This document shows, one piece after another, positions 1 through 9,514 of a stretch of DNA of 64,000 nucleotides (its first letter is position 1; the number at the start of each line of letters is the position of its first letter). A model generated the notes under the pieces. That model was not told the DNA's origin and searched no databases. It saw only the letters and a program-made list of their open reading frames with translations. Origin of the DNA: Sphingomonas sp. TDK1 (GTDB lineage Bacteria; Pseudomonadota; Alphaproteobacteria; Sphingomonadales; Sphingomonadaceae); NCBI RefSeq assembly GCF_001650735.1, contig NZ_LXVY01000044.1, forward strand, positions 186,001 to 250,000, given 5' to 3'. The translations under genes and the position numbers were made by a program.

Positions 1-1502
1 ACCTGGCGGGCCTTGCCACCACCGCCGCCTGCCCAGCCTTCGCCTATCAGCCGGAGCAGTCTGCGACCGTGGTTGCGAAGCTGGTGGCCGCCGGCGCGAT
101 TCCGGTGGGCAAGGCCAATCTGGACCAGTTCGCCACCGGCCTCAACGGCACGCGCAGCCCCTACGGCATTCCACGCAACGCCTATAACCGCGCCTGGGTG
201 AGCGGCGGCTCCAGTTCGGGCTCTGCGGTGGCAGTCGCCGCCGGGCTGGTCGCCTTTGCGCTGGGCACCGACACCGCCGGCTCGGGCCGGGTGCCCGCCG
301 CGTTCAACCATCTCGTCGGCCTCAAGCCCAGCAAGGGCCGCTGGAGCAGCACCGGCCTCGTGCCTGCCTGCCGCACGCTCGACTGCATCACGGTGTTCAC
401 CAGCACCACCGAGGACGCAGCGCTGGTCGATACCATCGCCGCCGGCTTCGACGCGACGGACTCGCTCTCCCGCGCGCTCCCGGACGTGCCCCGCGCCCGC
501 CGCCGCATCGGCGTTCCCCGCGCGGAGCAATGCCGCTGGTTCGGCGATATCGAGTCCGAGTTCCTTTACCGTCAGGCGCTAGCGAGCCTAGATGCCGAGC
601 TGGTCGAGATCGACCTCGCCCCGCTCGATGAAGCCGCGCGCCTGCTCTATGACGGCCCCTGGGTCGCCGAGCGAACGGCCGCGCTGCAAACCCTGCTGCT
701 GGACAACCCGGACGCGATCCATCCCGTGGTGCGCGAGATCGTCGAACAAGGCTTTGGCTACAGCGCGATCGATGCGTTCAACGGTGCCTATCGCCTCGCC
801 GAACTCGCCTGTCTCGCGGAGGCGATGTGGCAGCAGGTCGACCTGCTCGCCCTCCCCACCGCACCGACCAGCTACCGCGTGGCGGAGATGCTCGCCGAGC
901 CGATTAGATTGAATGCGAGCCTCGGTGCCTACACCAATTTCGTGAACCTGCTCGACATGGCGGCGATCGCCGTGCCCGCCGGCACGTACGCCAGCGGCGT
1001 CGGTTTCGGCGTGACGCTGATGGGCCCGGCGGGCACCGACCGCGCGCTGCTCGACGCGGCCAACGCATTTTTCCCCGCGCCGGCATCCCCGCCGCCGCTG
1101 GACCTGGAGGGACGGATGGAAACGGTGAAGCTCGCGGTCGTAGGCGCCCATCTCGAAGGCATGCCGCTCCACTGGCAGCTGACCTCGCGCGAAGCCAAGT
1201 TCGTCGAGGCGACCACCACCGCGCCGACCTACAAGCTCTACGCCATGGCCGAGAGCGTGCCGCCGAAGCCGGCGCTGGTCCATAGCGAGGACGGCGCCGC
1301 GATCGCGCTGGAAGTGTACGAGCTCGACATGGCCGCCTTCGGCAGCTTCGTCACGGAAGTACCGCCGCCGCTCGCGATCGGCACGGTGACGCTGGCCGAT
1401 GGCAGCCAGGTCAAGGGCTTTGTCGCCGAACCGCGCGCGATGACCGGTGCGGAGGACATCACTGCGCTCGGCGGCTGGCGCGCATATATCGCGCGGGGCT
1501 GA
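1..1502 (+). CDS. atzF: Allophanate hydrolase, 5' end missing
   Basis: This is the 3' part of a gene cut by the window edge; the frame is open from base 3. Allophanate hydrolase splits allophanate into ammonia and CO2, the second step of urea use by the biotin-dependent urea carboxylase route and of cyanurate breakdown. The amidase-signature core is visible: the Ser-Gly rich stretch SGGSSSGSA supplies the cis-serine, and TDTAGSGRVPA about 25 residues later supplies the nucleophile. The catalytic lysine would lie upstream of the window. From about base 1120 the reading frame holds the small C-terminal domain typical of AtzF (VKLAVVGAHLEGMPLHWQL through GGWRAYI). That domain separates it from plain amidases and Glu-tRNA amidotransferase subunit A. 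The start and any upstream urea carboxylase gene are out of view. Confidence 0.9.
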   Translation, partial: LAGLATTAACPAFAYQPEQSATVVAKLVAAGAIPVGKANLDQFATGLNGTRSPYGIPRNAYNRAWVSGGSSSGSAVAVAAGLVAFALGTDTAGSGRVPAAFNHLVGLKPSKGRWSSTGLVPACRTLDCITVFTSTTEDAALVDTIAAGFDATDSLSRALPDVPRARRRIGVPRAEQCRWFGDIESEFLYRQALASLDAELVEIDLAPLDEAARLLYDGPWVAERTAALQTLLLDNPDAIHPVVREIVEQGFGYSAIDAFNGAYRLAELACLAEAMWQQVDLLALPTAPTSYRVAEMLAEPIRLNASLGAYTNFVNLLDMAAIAVPAGTYASGVGFGVTLMGPAGTDRALLDAANAFFPAPASPPPLDLEGRMETVKLAVVGAHLEGMPLHWQLTSREAKFVEATTTAPTYKLYAMAESVPPKPALVHSEDGAAIALEVYELDMAAFGSFVTEVPPPLAIGTVTLADGSQVKGFVAEPRAMTGAEDITALGGWRAYIARG

Positions 1503-1518
1503 GCGCCCCTCCCCTCCA

Positions 1519-1615
1519 CCGTCATCCCGGCGAAAGCCGGGATCCATTGGCGTTCCGTTGCAGCGGGAGCCTCAGCCGAGAGGGAAATGGATTCCGGCTT
1601 TCGCCGGAATGACGG
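1519..1615. repeat. REP-like long inverted repeat
   Basis: Two 28-base arms (1519-1546 and 1587-1614) are reverse complements with two mismatches. Each arm itself contains a short palindrome of the form CCGGCGAAAGCCGG. The spacer is about 40 bases. The word GTCATCCCGGCGAAAGCCGG is a common dispersed intergenic repeat in alphaproteobacterial genomes. Lying between two convergent genes, it can also act as a two-way terminator. Confidence 0.75.
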
Positions 1616-1627
1616 CTTAGGCGACGG

Positions 1628-2524
1628 TCAGTCATCCGGCCGCACCGGCACCGGGTAGACGATGAAGTCCGCGTGCCGGTCGACCGTCGGCACCGGCCCG
1701 GCCTTCGCCACCGCCGCCCGCAGTTCCTCGATCGCAGAGGGCGCGAGCGGTAACGGATGCTCGTCGGCATGCACCGGCGCTTCCATCGGATAATCCTTTC
1801 CGGGCGTCGTGGTCATTTCGACGTGCGCGCCGAGCAGCGCCCGGATCGGGTGCGTCCTGGCGAACGCCGCGAGCCGCCCGGCACTCGCGCGGAAATCGTC
1901 GAAATGGTTGAGCGGCACGTAGAGCCGCCCGGGATAGAGCATGTCGCCGGAGAACAGCAGCCGCGTCCGCGCATCATAGACCATGATGTGCGCCGGCTGG
2001 TGGCCGGGCGTCGCGAGGATGTCGAGCATGCGCCCGCCCAGATCGTAGCGTGCCACGCCCTGCGGCCAGCCGTTGAAGTGGAAGAACGCCGCCACCTCGC
2101 TGGGCTTGAGTCCAACGACGTCGGTGTCCGGCCGATCGCGAAATTCGTCATCGCCGGCATGATGATCGCCATGGCTGTGCGAATGCGCGACGACCAGGCG
2201 GATCGGGCGGCCGCCCTGCTTGGCCCGCCAGTCTGCGATCAGCCGGTCGACCGTCGGCCGTATCTTCAGGCCGCCTGCCCCGGTATCGAGCAGCAGCGCC
2301 CGGTCGCGCCCGAAGATCAGGTACAGGAACGGTGCCTCGAAATTGGTCTTCACCGACTGGCGGATCGCGAAGGTGTCGGCATCGATCGCCTGCACCTGCG
2401 TTTCGGGCTCCCGCGCCGCCGTGCCGTTGATCCAGGGCGCGAACGCCGGCGGCTTCGGGTCCGCCGCGCCGAGCAGCAGAAACGCGCCGAGCGCGAGCGA
2501 AAAGCGGCGTTGAAAATGGGTCAT
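1628..2524 (-). CDS. Secreted metallo-beta-lactamase-fold hydrolase
   Basis: A 298-residue MBL-fold metal-dependent hydrolase with unknown substrate. The zinc motif HSHSHGDHH is at about residues 114-122, with later ligand-bearing segments TPGHQPAH, SGDML and GAHVE. The N-terminus has a short basic stretch and a hydrophobic segment (FSLALGAFLLLGA) followed by ADP, which suggests export to the periplasm. I start at the ATG at 2524 because it gives a standard signal peptide; ATGs 9 and 36 bases further upstream are in frame. It faces the allophanate hydrolase gene and is divergent from the membrane hydroxylase gene. The family also includes glyoxalase II-like and lactonase enzymes, so the reaction cannot be assigned. 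Confidence 0.8.
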   Translation of the reverse strand: MTHFQRRFSLALGAFLLLGAADPKPPAFAPWINGTAAREPETQVQAIDADTFAIRQSVKTNFEAPFLYLIFGRDRALLLDTGAGGLKIRPTVDRLIADWRAKQGGRPIRLVVAHSHSHGDHHAGDDEFRDRPDTDVVGLKPSEVAAFFHFNGWPQGVARYDLGGRMLDILATPGHQPAHIMVYDARTRLLFSGDMLYPGRLYVPLNHFDDFRASAGRLAAFARTHPIRALLGAHVEMTTTPGKDYPMEAPVHADEHPLPLAPSAIEELRAAVAKAGPVPTVDRHADFIVYPVPVRPDD

Positions 2525-2660
2525 AGGCAACATGCTGGGCCACGGATCGGCCCCGAACAAGCCGCGAAATCCCCCGCTACGTCAAACGACTTACGGCGTG
2601 TGCCCCCTGTTTCGGTCATCTTCGAATCATCGGAATCACGGGCGAGGACCGGGCGCGACC

Positions 2661-3605
2661 ATGGATGCAGTTGTTTCGAACGGAGTCGAGGTCACCGGCG
2701 TGCAGGGCGGCCCGGTAAAGCGCTTCATCTTCACCTGGTTCCAGCCTGCGGTACTGCTGGCGATGATCCTGTTCTGGACGCTGGCACCGGATTCCATCGC
2801 CAAGGCCTCGGTCGCTGTCGGCATCGGCATCGTGTTCAAACTGTGCCTGCTTGGCATGGAGCGGATCAGCGAGCGACACCGCCACTGGCGCCTCACCTGG
2901 AAGGAGCTCGCCAGCGACCTCTTTTATGTCGGCATGAGCTACACGCTGATCAAATATGCCGGCAAGCATTTCGGCGACGATGCGATCATCGACGCGATCA
3001 AGGGCTATTTCCACCTCAAGACCGCCTGGGCCGGGCAGATCCCGATCCTGTTCCAGGCGCTCGCCATCCTGCTGATCTTCGATTTCTGCCAATACTGGAT
3101 GCATCGCGGCATGCACAACTGGACGCCCTTGTGGCTAACCCACGCGCCGCACCACCACATCACCCAGCTCAACGCGCTGAAAGGCTCGGTCGGCAATCCG
3201 ATCGAGCTGTTCCTGATCGGCCTCAGCCTAGGCGGCTTCTTCGACTTCCTGCCGCGCGCGGCGCTGCTCGCGGGCGGCATCGGCATGGCGATCGGCGCCT
3301 ATACCCATGCGAATATCCGCTTCAACACACCGCGCTGGTGGTCCTTCCTGTTCAACACGGTCGAGCATCACAGCCTGCACCATTCGCCCGATTACGACAG
3401 CAGCCGGACCAACTACGCCAACACCTTCATCTTCATCGACCGGATCTTCGGCACATGCCGCGATTCGGAGGCCGCCCATGTGGGGCTCGACGATTGCCGC
3501 CGGCTGGGGATCAAGGAGCAGATGGTCTACCCGTTCCGGCCGTTGGTCGGCTGGGTGAAGCAATTGCGCGCACCGCGCCTGCCCGAAGCGGTAGCCGCCG
3601 AATGA
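2661..3605 (+). CDS. Sterol desaturase/fatty acid hydroxylase family membrane protein
   Basis: A 314-residue integral membrane di-iron enzyme. The histidine boxes of the family are clear: HRGMH at about residues 148-152, HAPHHH at about 161-166, and VEHHSLHHS near residue 235. Several hydrophobic segments surround them. Members hydroxylate or desaturate lipids (fatty acids, sterols, carotenoids or sphingolipids); which lipid is unknown here. A sphingomonad would have use for hydroxylated fatty acids in its glycosphingolipids, but that is inference. The ATG at 2661 starts at MDAVVSNG; the frame is open further upstream but without protein-like sequence. The stop overlaps the next start (ATGA), so the two genes are translationally coupled. 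Confidence 0.85.
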   Translation: MDAVVSNGVEVTGVQGGPVKRFIFTWFQPAVLLAMILFWTLAPDSIAKASVAVGIGIVFKLCLLGMERISERHRHWRLTWKELASDLFYVGMSYTLIKYAGKHFGDDAIIDAIKGYFHLKTAWAGQIPILFQALAILLIFDFCQYWMHRGMHNWTPLWLTHAPHHHITQLNALKGSVGNPIELFLIGLSLGGFFDFLPRAALLAGGIGMAIGAYTHANIRFNTPRWWSFLFNTVEHHSLHHSPDYDSSRTNYANTFIFIDRIFGTCRDSEAAHVGLDDCRRLGIKEQMVYPFRPLVGWVKQLRAPRLPEAVAAE

Positions 3606-4072
3606 GCTGGAAGCCGATGCGCGCGATCGACTGGATCTGGCACGTTCGCGGGTCGGTTCCGTTGGATGGGCAGCGCCCGCAGGATGTGTTCGACGCCCTG
3701 AGCCCGGTGTTCGCCGAGCGCGGTACGACCCTGCAGCAAGCAGATGGGGCGCTGGTCTTCCACAAGGACAATCCTGACTCGCAGGACAAGCTTGCCTCGT
3801 TCGAGACGGGCAGGCTCGAGATTTCCGAGGCGGAGGACGGTCCGATACTGCGCTACGACCTCACCAGCCACCCGCTGCTCTGGTGCTTCATCGCCCCCGC
3901 GCCGTTCGCCGCCCTGGCGTTCGCGGTCGACAGCCTTCGCATCCAGGGATACAGCTTCGCCGGCATCTTCGCCGCGCTGTATCTGGCCGGTCGCTGGATC
4001 GAACACCGTAATGCGAACAAACTCTTCCGCAGCCGGCTTGCACCTGCGAGTGTCGAGGCTGCGCTGGCCTAG
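3602..4072 (+). CDS. Small membrane protein coupled to the hydroxylase
   Basis: A 156-residue protein with no family I recognise. It has a soluble N-terminal half (about residues 1-90, beginning MSWKPMRAIDWIWHVRG) and two hydrophobic segments near residues 95-130 (LLWCFIAPAPFAALAFAV and FAGIFAALYLAG). It starts inside the stop of the lipid hydroxylase (ATGA), so it probably works with that enzyme at the membrane. Its own TAG stop shares the four bases CTAG with the stop of the convergent trehalase gene. Confidence 0.7.
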   Translation: MSWKPMRAIDWIWHVRGSVPLDGQRPQDVFDALSPVFAERGTTLQQADGALVFHKDNPDSQDKLASFETGRLEISEAEDGPILRYDLTSHPLLWCFIAPAPFAALAFAVDSLRIQGYSFAGIFAALYLAGRWIEHRNANKLFRSRLAPASVEAALA

Positions 4073-5640
4073 CGGTCCTTGGCAAGCGCCGGATACCGCT
4101 CGAGCAGCGCGCTGGCGACCCCGTTGGTCCAGCCGAATCCGTCCTGCAAAGGATATTCGCCACCGCCTCCGGGCACCTGCTCCTCGACGTCGTATTTCTC
4201 GAGCATCTTGCCCGTGGCGCGATAGGCGCCGTCGACCACCGTCAGCCACCGCTCGGCAAGGTCCCGCGCAAGGTCGCGCTGGCCATAGCCGGCAAGCCCA
4301 TCGATCGCGACCCATTGCAGCGGCGCCCAGCCATTTGGCGTATCCCATTGCTGGCCGGTGCGGTTGCCGGTGGTACGCAAGCCCCCCGGTGCCATCAGCC
4401 TGGCGCGCACCGTCGCGGCCACGGCATTCGCCTGCGCGCCGCTCGCCGTGCCGACGAACAGCGGAAACAAGGTCGCAGCCGAGAGCACCGGCGTCGCATG
4501 CTGCTGGCGCCAGTCATAATCGGCATAGCGTTGTTGGGCGCCCAGCCACAGATAGCGATCGATCGCTGCGTGCCGCCGTGCCGCCCTTGCCGTAAAATCC
4601 GCCGCGCAGCCGCGATCGCCCAGCGTCGCGCAGCGCTGCGCGATGCCCCGCTCCATCGCCCAGATCAGGCTGTTCAGATCCACCGGCACGATGTCTGTCG
4701 TGTGCACGGTTGCCAACGTCTTCCCGTCCGAGAGCCAGCGCGAGCTATAGTCCCAGCCGCTTTCCGCCCCGGCCCGCAAGTCGCGATAGACTGCGGCGGC
4801 CGGCCGCCCGGTCGCCGTCTTGGCGGTGTTCACGTCCTCTCGGTAGCTTTCGTCGCGGGGCGTCTCGCGGGCATCCCAATAGCGGTTGAGCAGGCTGCCG
4901 TCGGCCATGCGCACTACATGCTCGCATGCCGGCTGGGTCGCGGTGACGCAGCCCTCGCCTCGCATCCAATAGCCATATTCGCTGCGCAACGCGGCCAGGC
5001 GGGTACGCAACACGGCCGGGTCGCGTGCGTCGGACAGGTCCAGCATCAGCGCGAAGAAGGGCGGCTGCGCGCGGCTGAGATAATAGCTGCGCGTGCCGTT
5101 CGGGATGTGACCGTAGCGCTGGATCAGGCTGACGAAATCGTCGAGCATATGCTCCACCATCGCCTGCTGGCCGTCCACCTTCAGGCCGAGCATGGTGAAA
5201 TAGCTGTCCCAGTAATAGATCTCGCGGAACCGACCTCCCGGCACGACATAGGGTGCGGGGAGCGGCAGCGCCGAACTGCCCGGCTCCGGCGGCTGCGCAG
5301 GTCGCGACAGCACCGGCCACAGCGCCTGCACATGGGCGCGCAGGCCAAGCTTCTCCTGGGACGCCGGCGCGCCGTTGCCTGCCGCGGGCAGCGTGAAATG
5401 CGCTTCGACGAAGGTCTTCAGCGCCTCCCGCGTCTGCGGCATCGCCTTGCGATAGGCCGCAAGGATCGCTGCCGGGTCCTCCTTCGGCACCGCATCGACG
5501 AAGGTCTTTCCGTCAGGAAACACCTGCGCCATCTGCACCGCGTCGAACAGCGGGCCGAATAGCTGGGCCGGGCTCTGCGGCTCCGGATCAGTTGCGGCCA
5601 CGCACAGCAGTGCGGCGAGCGGAAGCAGGCGGCGGATCAT
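4069..5640 (-). CDS. treA: Periplasmic trehalase, GH37
   Basis: A 523-residue GH37 enzyme that hydrolyses trehalose to two glucose. Both family signatures are present: PGGRFREIYYWDSYF at about residues 134-148 and QWDTPNGWAPLQW further on. The GAESGWDYSSRW segment carries the catalytic Asp, and the glycine-rich GGGGEY stretch near the C-terminus carries the catalytic Glu. The N-terminus MIRRLLPLAALLCVAA is a signal peptide, so it acts in the periplasm. I start at 5640 for that reason; an ATG 30 bases upstream is in frame. It lies 73 bases downstream of a TonB receptor gene on the same strand and may be co-transcribed with it, linking that receptor loosely to trehalose or similar sugars. Confidence 0.93.
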   Translation of the reverse strand: MIRRLLPLAALLCVAATDPEPQSPAQLFGPLFDAVQMAQVFPDGKTFVDAVPKEDPAAILAAYRKAMPQTREALKTFVEAHFTLPAAGNGAPASQEKLGLRAHVQALWPVLSRPAQPPEPGSSALPLPAPYVVPGGRFREIYYWDSYFTMLGLKVDGQQAMVEHMLDDFVSLIQRYGHIPNGTRSYYLSRAQPPFFALMLDLSDARDPAVLRTRLAALRSEYGYWMRGEGCVTATQPACEHVVRMADGSLLNRYWDARETPRDESYREDVNTAKTATGRPAAAVYRDLRAGAESGWDYSSRWLSDGKTLATVHTTDIVPVDLNSLIWAMERGIAQRCATLGDRGCAADFTARAARRHAAIDRYLWLGAQQRYADYDWRQQHATPVLSAATLFPLFVGTASGAQANAVAATVRARLMAPGGLRTTGNRTGQQWDTPNGWAPLQWVAIDGLAGYGQRDLARDLAERWLTVVDGAYRATGKMLEKYDVEEQVPGGGGEYPLQDGFGWTNGVASALLERYPALAKDR

Positions 5641-5713
5641 GATGTCGTCCTCATCGGGCGTATAACGCATGAAGCCGGCCGAGCGCTGCGCCCGACCAGC
5701 TCCTCAGGGGTGT

Positions 5714-8398
5714 TCAGAAGTGGTAGGCGGCGCTGAACAGCGCCGACCGGCCTAGGATGGGCCGCGCGAGGATCACCCCGCTCCCCTGCGATCCGATGGT
5801 GCGCGGATTGCCCTCGGTAAGGCCGATCGTGTTGGTGATGTTGTCGACCGACGCCTGCAGCGTGATCCGCTTGGTAACGTCGACGGTGAGCCCCGCGTCC
5901 CATTTGTAATAGTTGGGCAGCAGCTGCGCATTCTGCACGTCCGAAAAGCGATCGCCGATATAGGTGACCGACGTGAACAGAGTCGCCTTGCTCTCGGAGC
6001 CGAACTCCACCGAATATGCCGGCGAAACCCGCCACTGCCATTTCGGCTGACGCTGCACCCGGTTGCCGGTCAGATTGGTGCGGCCGTTATCGGTGAAGAA
6101 ATCGCGGTACTTGCTGTCGAGATAGGTGCCCGAGAAGCCAATGGTGAAATTGCGCACCGGGCGTAGCTCGCCCTCCAGCTCGACGCCGGTCGCGCGGGCG
6201 CCGCCGATCGAGGCGATCGGCGCGCCGCTGGTGATCACCGTGGTGGCGAGGCCGTTGAAGTCGTTGTGGAACACGGTGAGATAGGCGCTCGCCAGATCGG
6301 TCGAGACCTTCAGCCCGCCCTCATAGGTATCGACACGCGGCGCCACGGTGATGCCGTCGCGCAGGTTGTCGAAGAAGGGGAAGCTGTTGCCCCGGCTGTA
6401 GCGCAGGAACAGGCCGATCGAGCGGGTGAAGTCGTAGTTCGCACCCGCAGTCCACGACCATTTCTCGCCGCGATAGCGGATGGTCGAGAAGGTGCCGTTC
6501 AGCACCGCGTCACCATTGTCGTAGAGCGTGTTCGGATTGCGATCGAGCCCGCCCGCCGGCGCGGTCCCGTTGTTCTCCAGCGTGCCGTCGACCGAATGGT
6601 GCTGGTAGCGCAGGCCCGCATCGAAACGGAGCTGGTCGTTCACCTGCAGTTCGTCGACCGCGTAGACCGCCGCGTCCTTGCCGTCATAATCGGCGTCGAC
6701 GTTGAAGGTGGAACCGCTGCTGAAGCCGTTGCGCGTCACGATGCGGCCGTCGGCGAGCGTCAGGTTCAGGCGCCGCGCATTGGGCTCTGCCGTGAGCAGC
6801 TGGCTGTTGCCGAGGTTCCACCGATCGCGGGAGGAATAGGCCGCATAATAGACGCCTGCCGTGAACGTGTTGCCGCCCTTCTTCCACTCCAGCGCCAGAT
6901 CGTTGGAAAAGTTCTCGATACTCTTCTGGACGCGCCACAGCCCGGCTTCGACCACCTGCGTGGTACCGGGGACCGCCTGGCCGCCGTTGACGAAGGTGAG
7001 GCTGCCGATCGTGCCGCCCTTGCCTGCCGCATAGGCAGCCGCGCTTTGCGGCGGCGTGCCCCCGGGGACGAGGCCGGTAGTGTTGGCATCGCCCTTCAAC
7101 CAGCTCAGCCGATCGCGCAGCTTGAAGCCGTCGCCCAGCCGATATTCGAAATTGCCGCCGAGATTGACCACGTCCGCCCCGCGTCCGTCGGCGAGGTCGA
7201 CGCGGGTGCCGTCGTTGAGCACGCCCAGCCGGGTCTCGCCGCCCGCCAGCGTACCGGTGCCGGCATCGAAGCTGCCATATTGGCTGATCTTCTTGCCGTT
7301 CTGCACCACGGGGATCGGCAGCAGCCACTGGCCGCGATCGTTGAGGTAGCGGCCGAACACCAGCACCGACCCGTTGTCGAAATCATGCCGGACATTGGCG
7401 GTGATCTGCCCACCCTTTTCGGCGGTGAAACGCGGATTGCGGATACCGTTGCCGGCGGAATAATAGCCGCCGACCATATAGGTCGTGCCCGCGCCGATCG
7501 GCCCGGAGAGATAGCCGTCGGCGCGCACATCGCCATAGCTGGCGACGCCGAGCTTGAGCAGGTTGTCCGGCGTCGATCCGCCCTCGCGCTGGACGAAGTT
7601 GATCGTCAGGCCCGGCTGGCCGGACGAGAACAGCGCCCCGGTGCCGCCGCGCACCGCTTCCACCCGCTTGAGCGTGGAATCGATGCGGATCAGCTGCGAG
7701 TTTTCGAGAAAGGAAAGCGTCGGCGGCGAGAAGATCGGCACGCCTTCGGACTGGATCGTCACATATTCGGCGTCGCCGCCCGAGGGATAACCGCGCACGA
7801 AGATATTGGCGCCATTCTTGCCGCCCGAACTCTCCACGCTGATGCCGGGTACGACACGCAGCACTTCGGCGGTGCTGGCCGGTGCCAAGCGCTGAATTGC
7901 AGCGTCACTGATCGTTGTCACCGCGAATGAGGCATCCTGACGACGCGTGCCCGCACCGGCGGTGCCGGTCACGACGATATCGGCCTGCTCGGCAGCCGGC
8001 GCCTCCTGTACCTCGGCCGCAGCCGCCTGGACTTGCCTGGGCCGTGCGGCGGGTGCCGCCGCCGCTCCCTCGGTGCCGCCGCCTTCGACGACGAAGGTGC
8101 CGCTGGCGGTGGTGCGGTAGCGCAGGCCGCTTCCCGCAAGGAGCATCGCCAGTGCCCGATCCACGCCGTAGCGGCCGCGCAGCTCCGGCGCGCGCTTGCC
8201 GCGCACCAGCTCGGGCGCGAACAGGATCTGACGGCCGCTCTGGCGCGCGAATTCGGTCAGTGCGGCGCCAAGATCGCGGCTGCCGATGGTGAGGCTCACG
8301 GTATCAGGCGCGGGTGCCGCTTGGGCAGGCGCAAGGGCGCAGGCGGCAACGCCGGCAAGTGCCAGACTGCGGACGAAGGCGGAAATACGGCGGGACAT
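5714..8398 (-). CDS. TonB-dependent receptor with STN signalling domain (set 1)
   Basis: An outer-membrane TonB-dependent transducer of about 894 residues. After a signal peptide (MSRRISAFVRSLALAGVAA) comes a secretin/TonB short N-terminal (STN) domain at about residues 35-105 (SLTIGSRDLGAALTEFARQSG through GTFVVEGGG). This domain passes a surface signal to FecR. The TonB box region ADIVVTGTA, a plug (VPGISVESSG, FVRGYP, RVEAVRGGTGALFSSGQPG) and a long beta-barrel ending in AAYHF follow. The gene sits directly downstream of its anti-sigma and sigma genes on the same strand. The ligand is unknown; the neighbouring trehalase hints at a sugar. The start at 8398 is chosen over an ATG 24 bases upstream because the signal peptide begins there. 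Confidence 0.92.
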   Translation of the reverse strand: MSRRISAFVRSLALAGVAACALAPAQAAPAPDTVSLTIGSRDLGAALTEFARQSGRQILFAPELVRGKRAPELRGRYGVDRALAMLLAGSGLRYRTTASGTFVVEGGGTEGAAAAPAARPRQVQAAAAEVQEAPAAEQADIVVTGTAGAGTRRQDASFAVTTISDAAIQRLAPASTAEVLRVVPGISVESSGGKNGANIFVRGYPSGGDAEYVTIQSEGVPIFSPPTLSFLENSQLIRIDSTLKRVEAVRGGTGALFSSGQPGLTINFVQREGGSTPDNLLKLGVASYGDVRADGYLSGPIGAGTTYMVGGYYSAGNGIRNPRFTAEKGGQITANVRHDFDNGSVLVFGRYLNDRGQWLLPIPVVQNGKKISQYGSFDAGTGTLAGGETRLGVLNDGTRVDLADGRGADVVNLGGNFEYRLGDGFKLRDRLSWLKGDANTTGLVPGGTPPQSAAAYAAGKGGTIGSLTFVNGGQAVPGTTQVVEAGLWRVQKSIENFSNDLALEWKKGGNTFTAGVYYAAYSSRDRWNLGNSQLLTAEPNARRLNLTLADGRIVTRNGFSSGSTFNVDADYDGKDAAVYAVDELQVNDQLRFDAGLRYQHHSVDGTLENNGTAPAGGLDRNPNTLYDNGDAVLNGTFSTIRYRGEKWSWTAGANYDFTRSIGLFLRYSRGNSFPFFDNLRDGITVAPRVDTYEGGLKVSTDLASAYLTVFHNDFNGLATTVITSGAPIASIGGARATGVELEGELRPVRNFTIGFSGTYLDSKYRDFFTDNGRTNLTGNRVQRQPKWQWRVSPAYSVEFGSESKATLFTSVTYIGDRFSDVQNAQLLPNYYKWDAGLTVDVTKRITLQASVDNITNTIGLTEGNPRTIGSQGSGVILARPILGRSALFSAAYHF

Positions 8399-8500
8399 CA
8401 GGATCCTCCCAAATCGGTTCACGAGGCGCCGTCTGGTGCGACGCTTCTACCGGCCTTGACGCAACGCCGTCGCGAACCCGAACCCCAGCATCGAAAAATT

Positions 8501-9514
8501 TCAGCGCCGGCTGGAAAGTTCGATGCTGCCATCGGGGCGAGTCGCCGCTCGAATCGGAAAACTCACCTCCAGCGCCTCGGCGAAGGTCGCGCTTTCGCCG
8601 GTACGGAAGGCGCCGCTCACCCGAAGCGCACCTGCGCGGGCATCTTTCACGACCAGCGGATGCGGGGCATAGCGGTTGAGCTCGGCGGCCGCCTCGGCAA
8701 GCGGGGTGTCGGCGAACACCACCAGCCCCTCGCGCCACGCCTCGATCTCCCGAGCATTGCCGCCATGCCGAAGCGTCATGCTGCCACCGCGCGCGACGAG
8801 CAGGTCGTTCGGCGCCATGGCGACGCCATCCCGATCGCTCCGGTCCTTGTCGCCGACGGTCACCTTGCCTTCGACCAGCAGCACGGTGGTGCGATCGGCG
8901 TCGAGACGCACGTCGAAGGCCGTGCCGTGCGCGACCACGTCATGCGCGCCCGCCGTCACCCGGAACGGCCGTGGCTGTCCCTTGGCAACCTCGAACCAAG
9001 CCTGGCCCTGTTCGAGGATCACATGCCGCTCGGCCGGGGTATAGGCGATATGCACGGCCGTCGCGGTATTGAGCGTCAGGCGCGACCCATCTTCGAGGAT
9101 CATGGAGAGGCGCTGCCCTACGCCCGTGCTGAACGCTTTGGACTGTGCCAGCTCCTTGGTTGGTGCGGCATTCCGATGTTCGGCCACGTACCAGCCGGTC
9201 AACGGCAGTGCGACCAACGCCAGGGCCGCAAGCGCCGCCCCAGCCCGCTGCTTGCGCTGTGCGGCGCGGGCGCGGTGCACCGCCAGTCGCGTCGCGGTTT
9301 CCTGGCGAAGCGACAGGAGTTCCGGATGCGCCGCCAGCGCGCGGGCACAATCGCGCGTGGCCGCAACCTTGGCAAACGCCTCCGCATGGGCTGCATCCGC
9401 CGCCTGCCAGCGCGCGAACGCTTCGGACGGCGCGCCACCGGGGTCGCGTGCGAGCCGCTCGTGCCAAAGCGCCGCCTCGGTCGCGACGGTCGCAGCATTG
9501 GAAGATTCAGTCAT
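8501..9514 (-). CDS. FecR-type anti-sigma factor (set 1)
   Basis: A 337-residue membrane regulator. The cytoplasmic N-terminus (AALWHERLARDPGGAPSEAFARWQA) is the short domain typical of FecR proteins. A single transmembrane helix lies near residues 90-112 (AGAALAALALVALPLTGWYV). The periplasmic FecR domain follows (GQRLSMILEDGSRLTLNTAT, GQAWFEVAKGQPRPFRV, GTAFDVRLD). FecR receives the signal from the STN domain of its receptor and releases the cognate sigma factor. The start overlaps the end of the sigma gene by 8 bases, and the receptor gene follows 102 bases downstream. Confidence 0.92.
   Translation of the reverse strand: MTESSNAATVATEAALWHERLARDPGGAPSEAFARWQAADAAHAEAFAKVAATRDCARALAAHPELLSLRQETATRLAVHRARAAQRKQRAGAALAALALVALPLTGWYVAEHRNAAPTKELAQSKAFSTGVGQRLSMILEDGSRLTLNTATAVHIAYTPAERHVILEQGQAWFEVAKGQPRPFRVTAGAHDVVAHGTAFDVRLDADRTTVLLVEGKVTVGDKDRSDRDGVAMAPNDLLVARGGSMTLRHGGNAREIEAWREGLVVFADTPLAEAAAELNRYAPHPLVVKDARAGALRVSGAFRTGESATFAEALEVSFPIRAATRPDGSIELSSRR

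Noticed and set aside
5714..8398. Siderophore receptor assignment for the first STN receptor
   Set aside because: FecI/FecR/STN systems are not limited to iron. There are no siderophore or iron genes around and a trehalase follows, so the ligand is left open.
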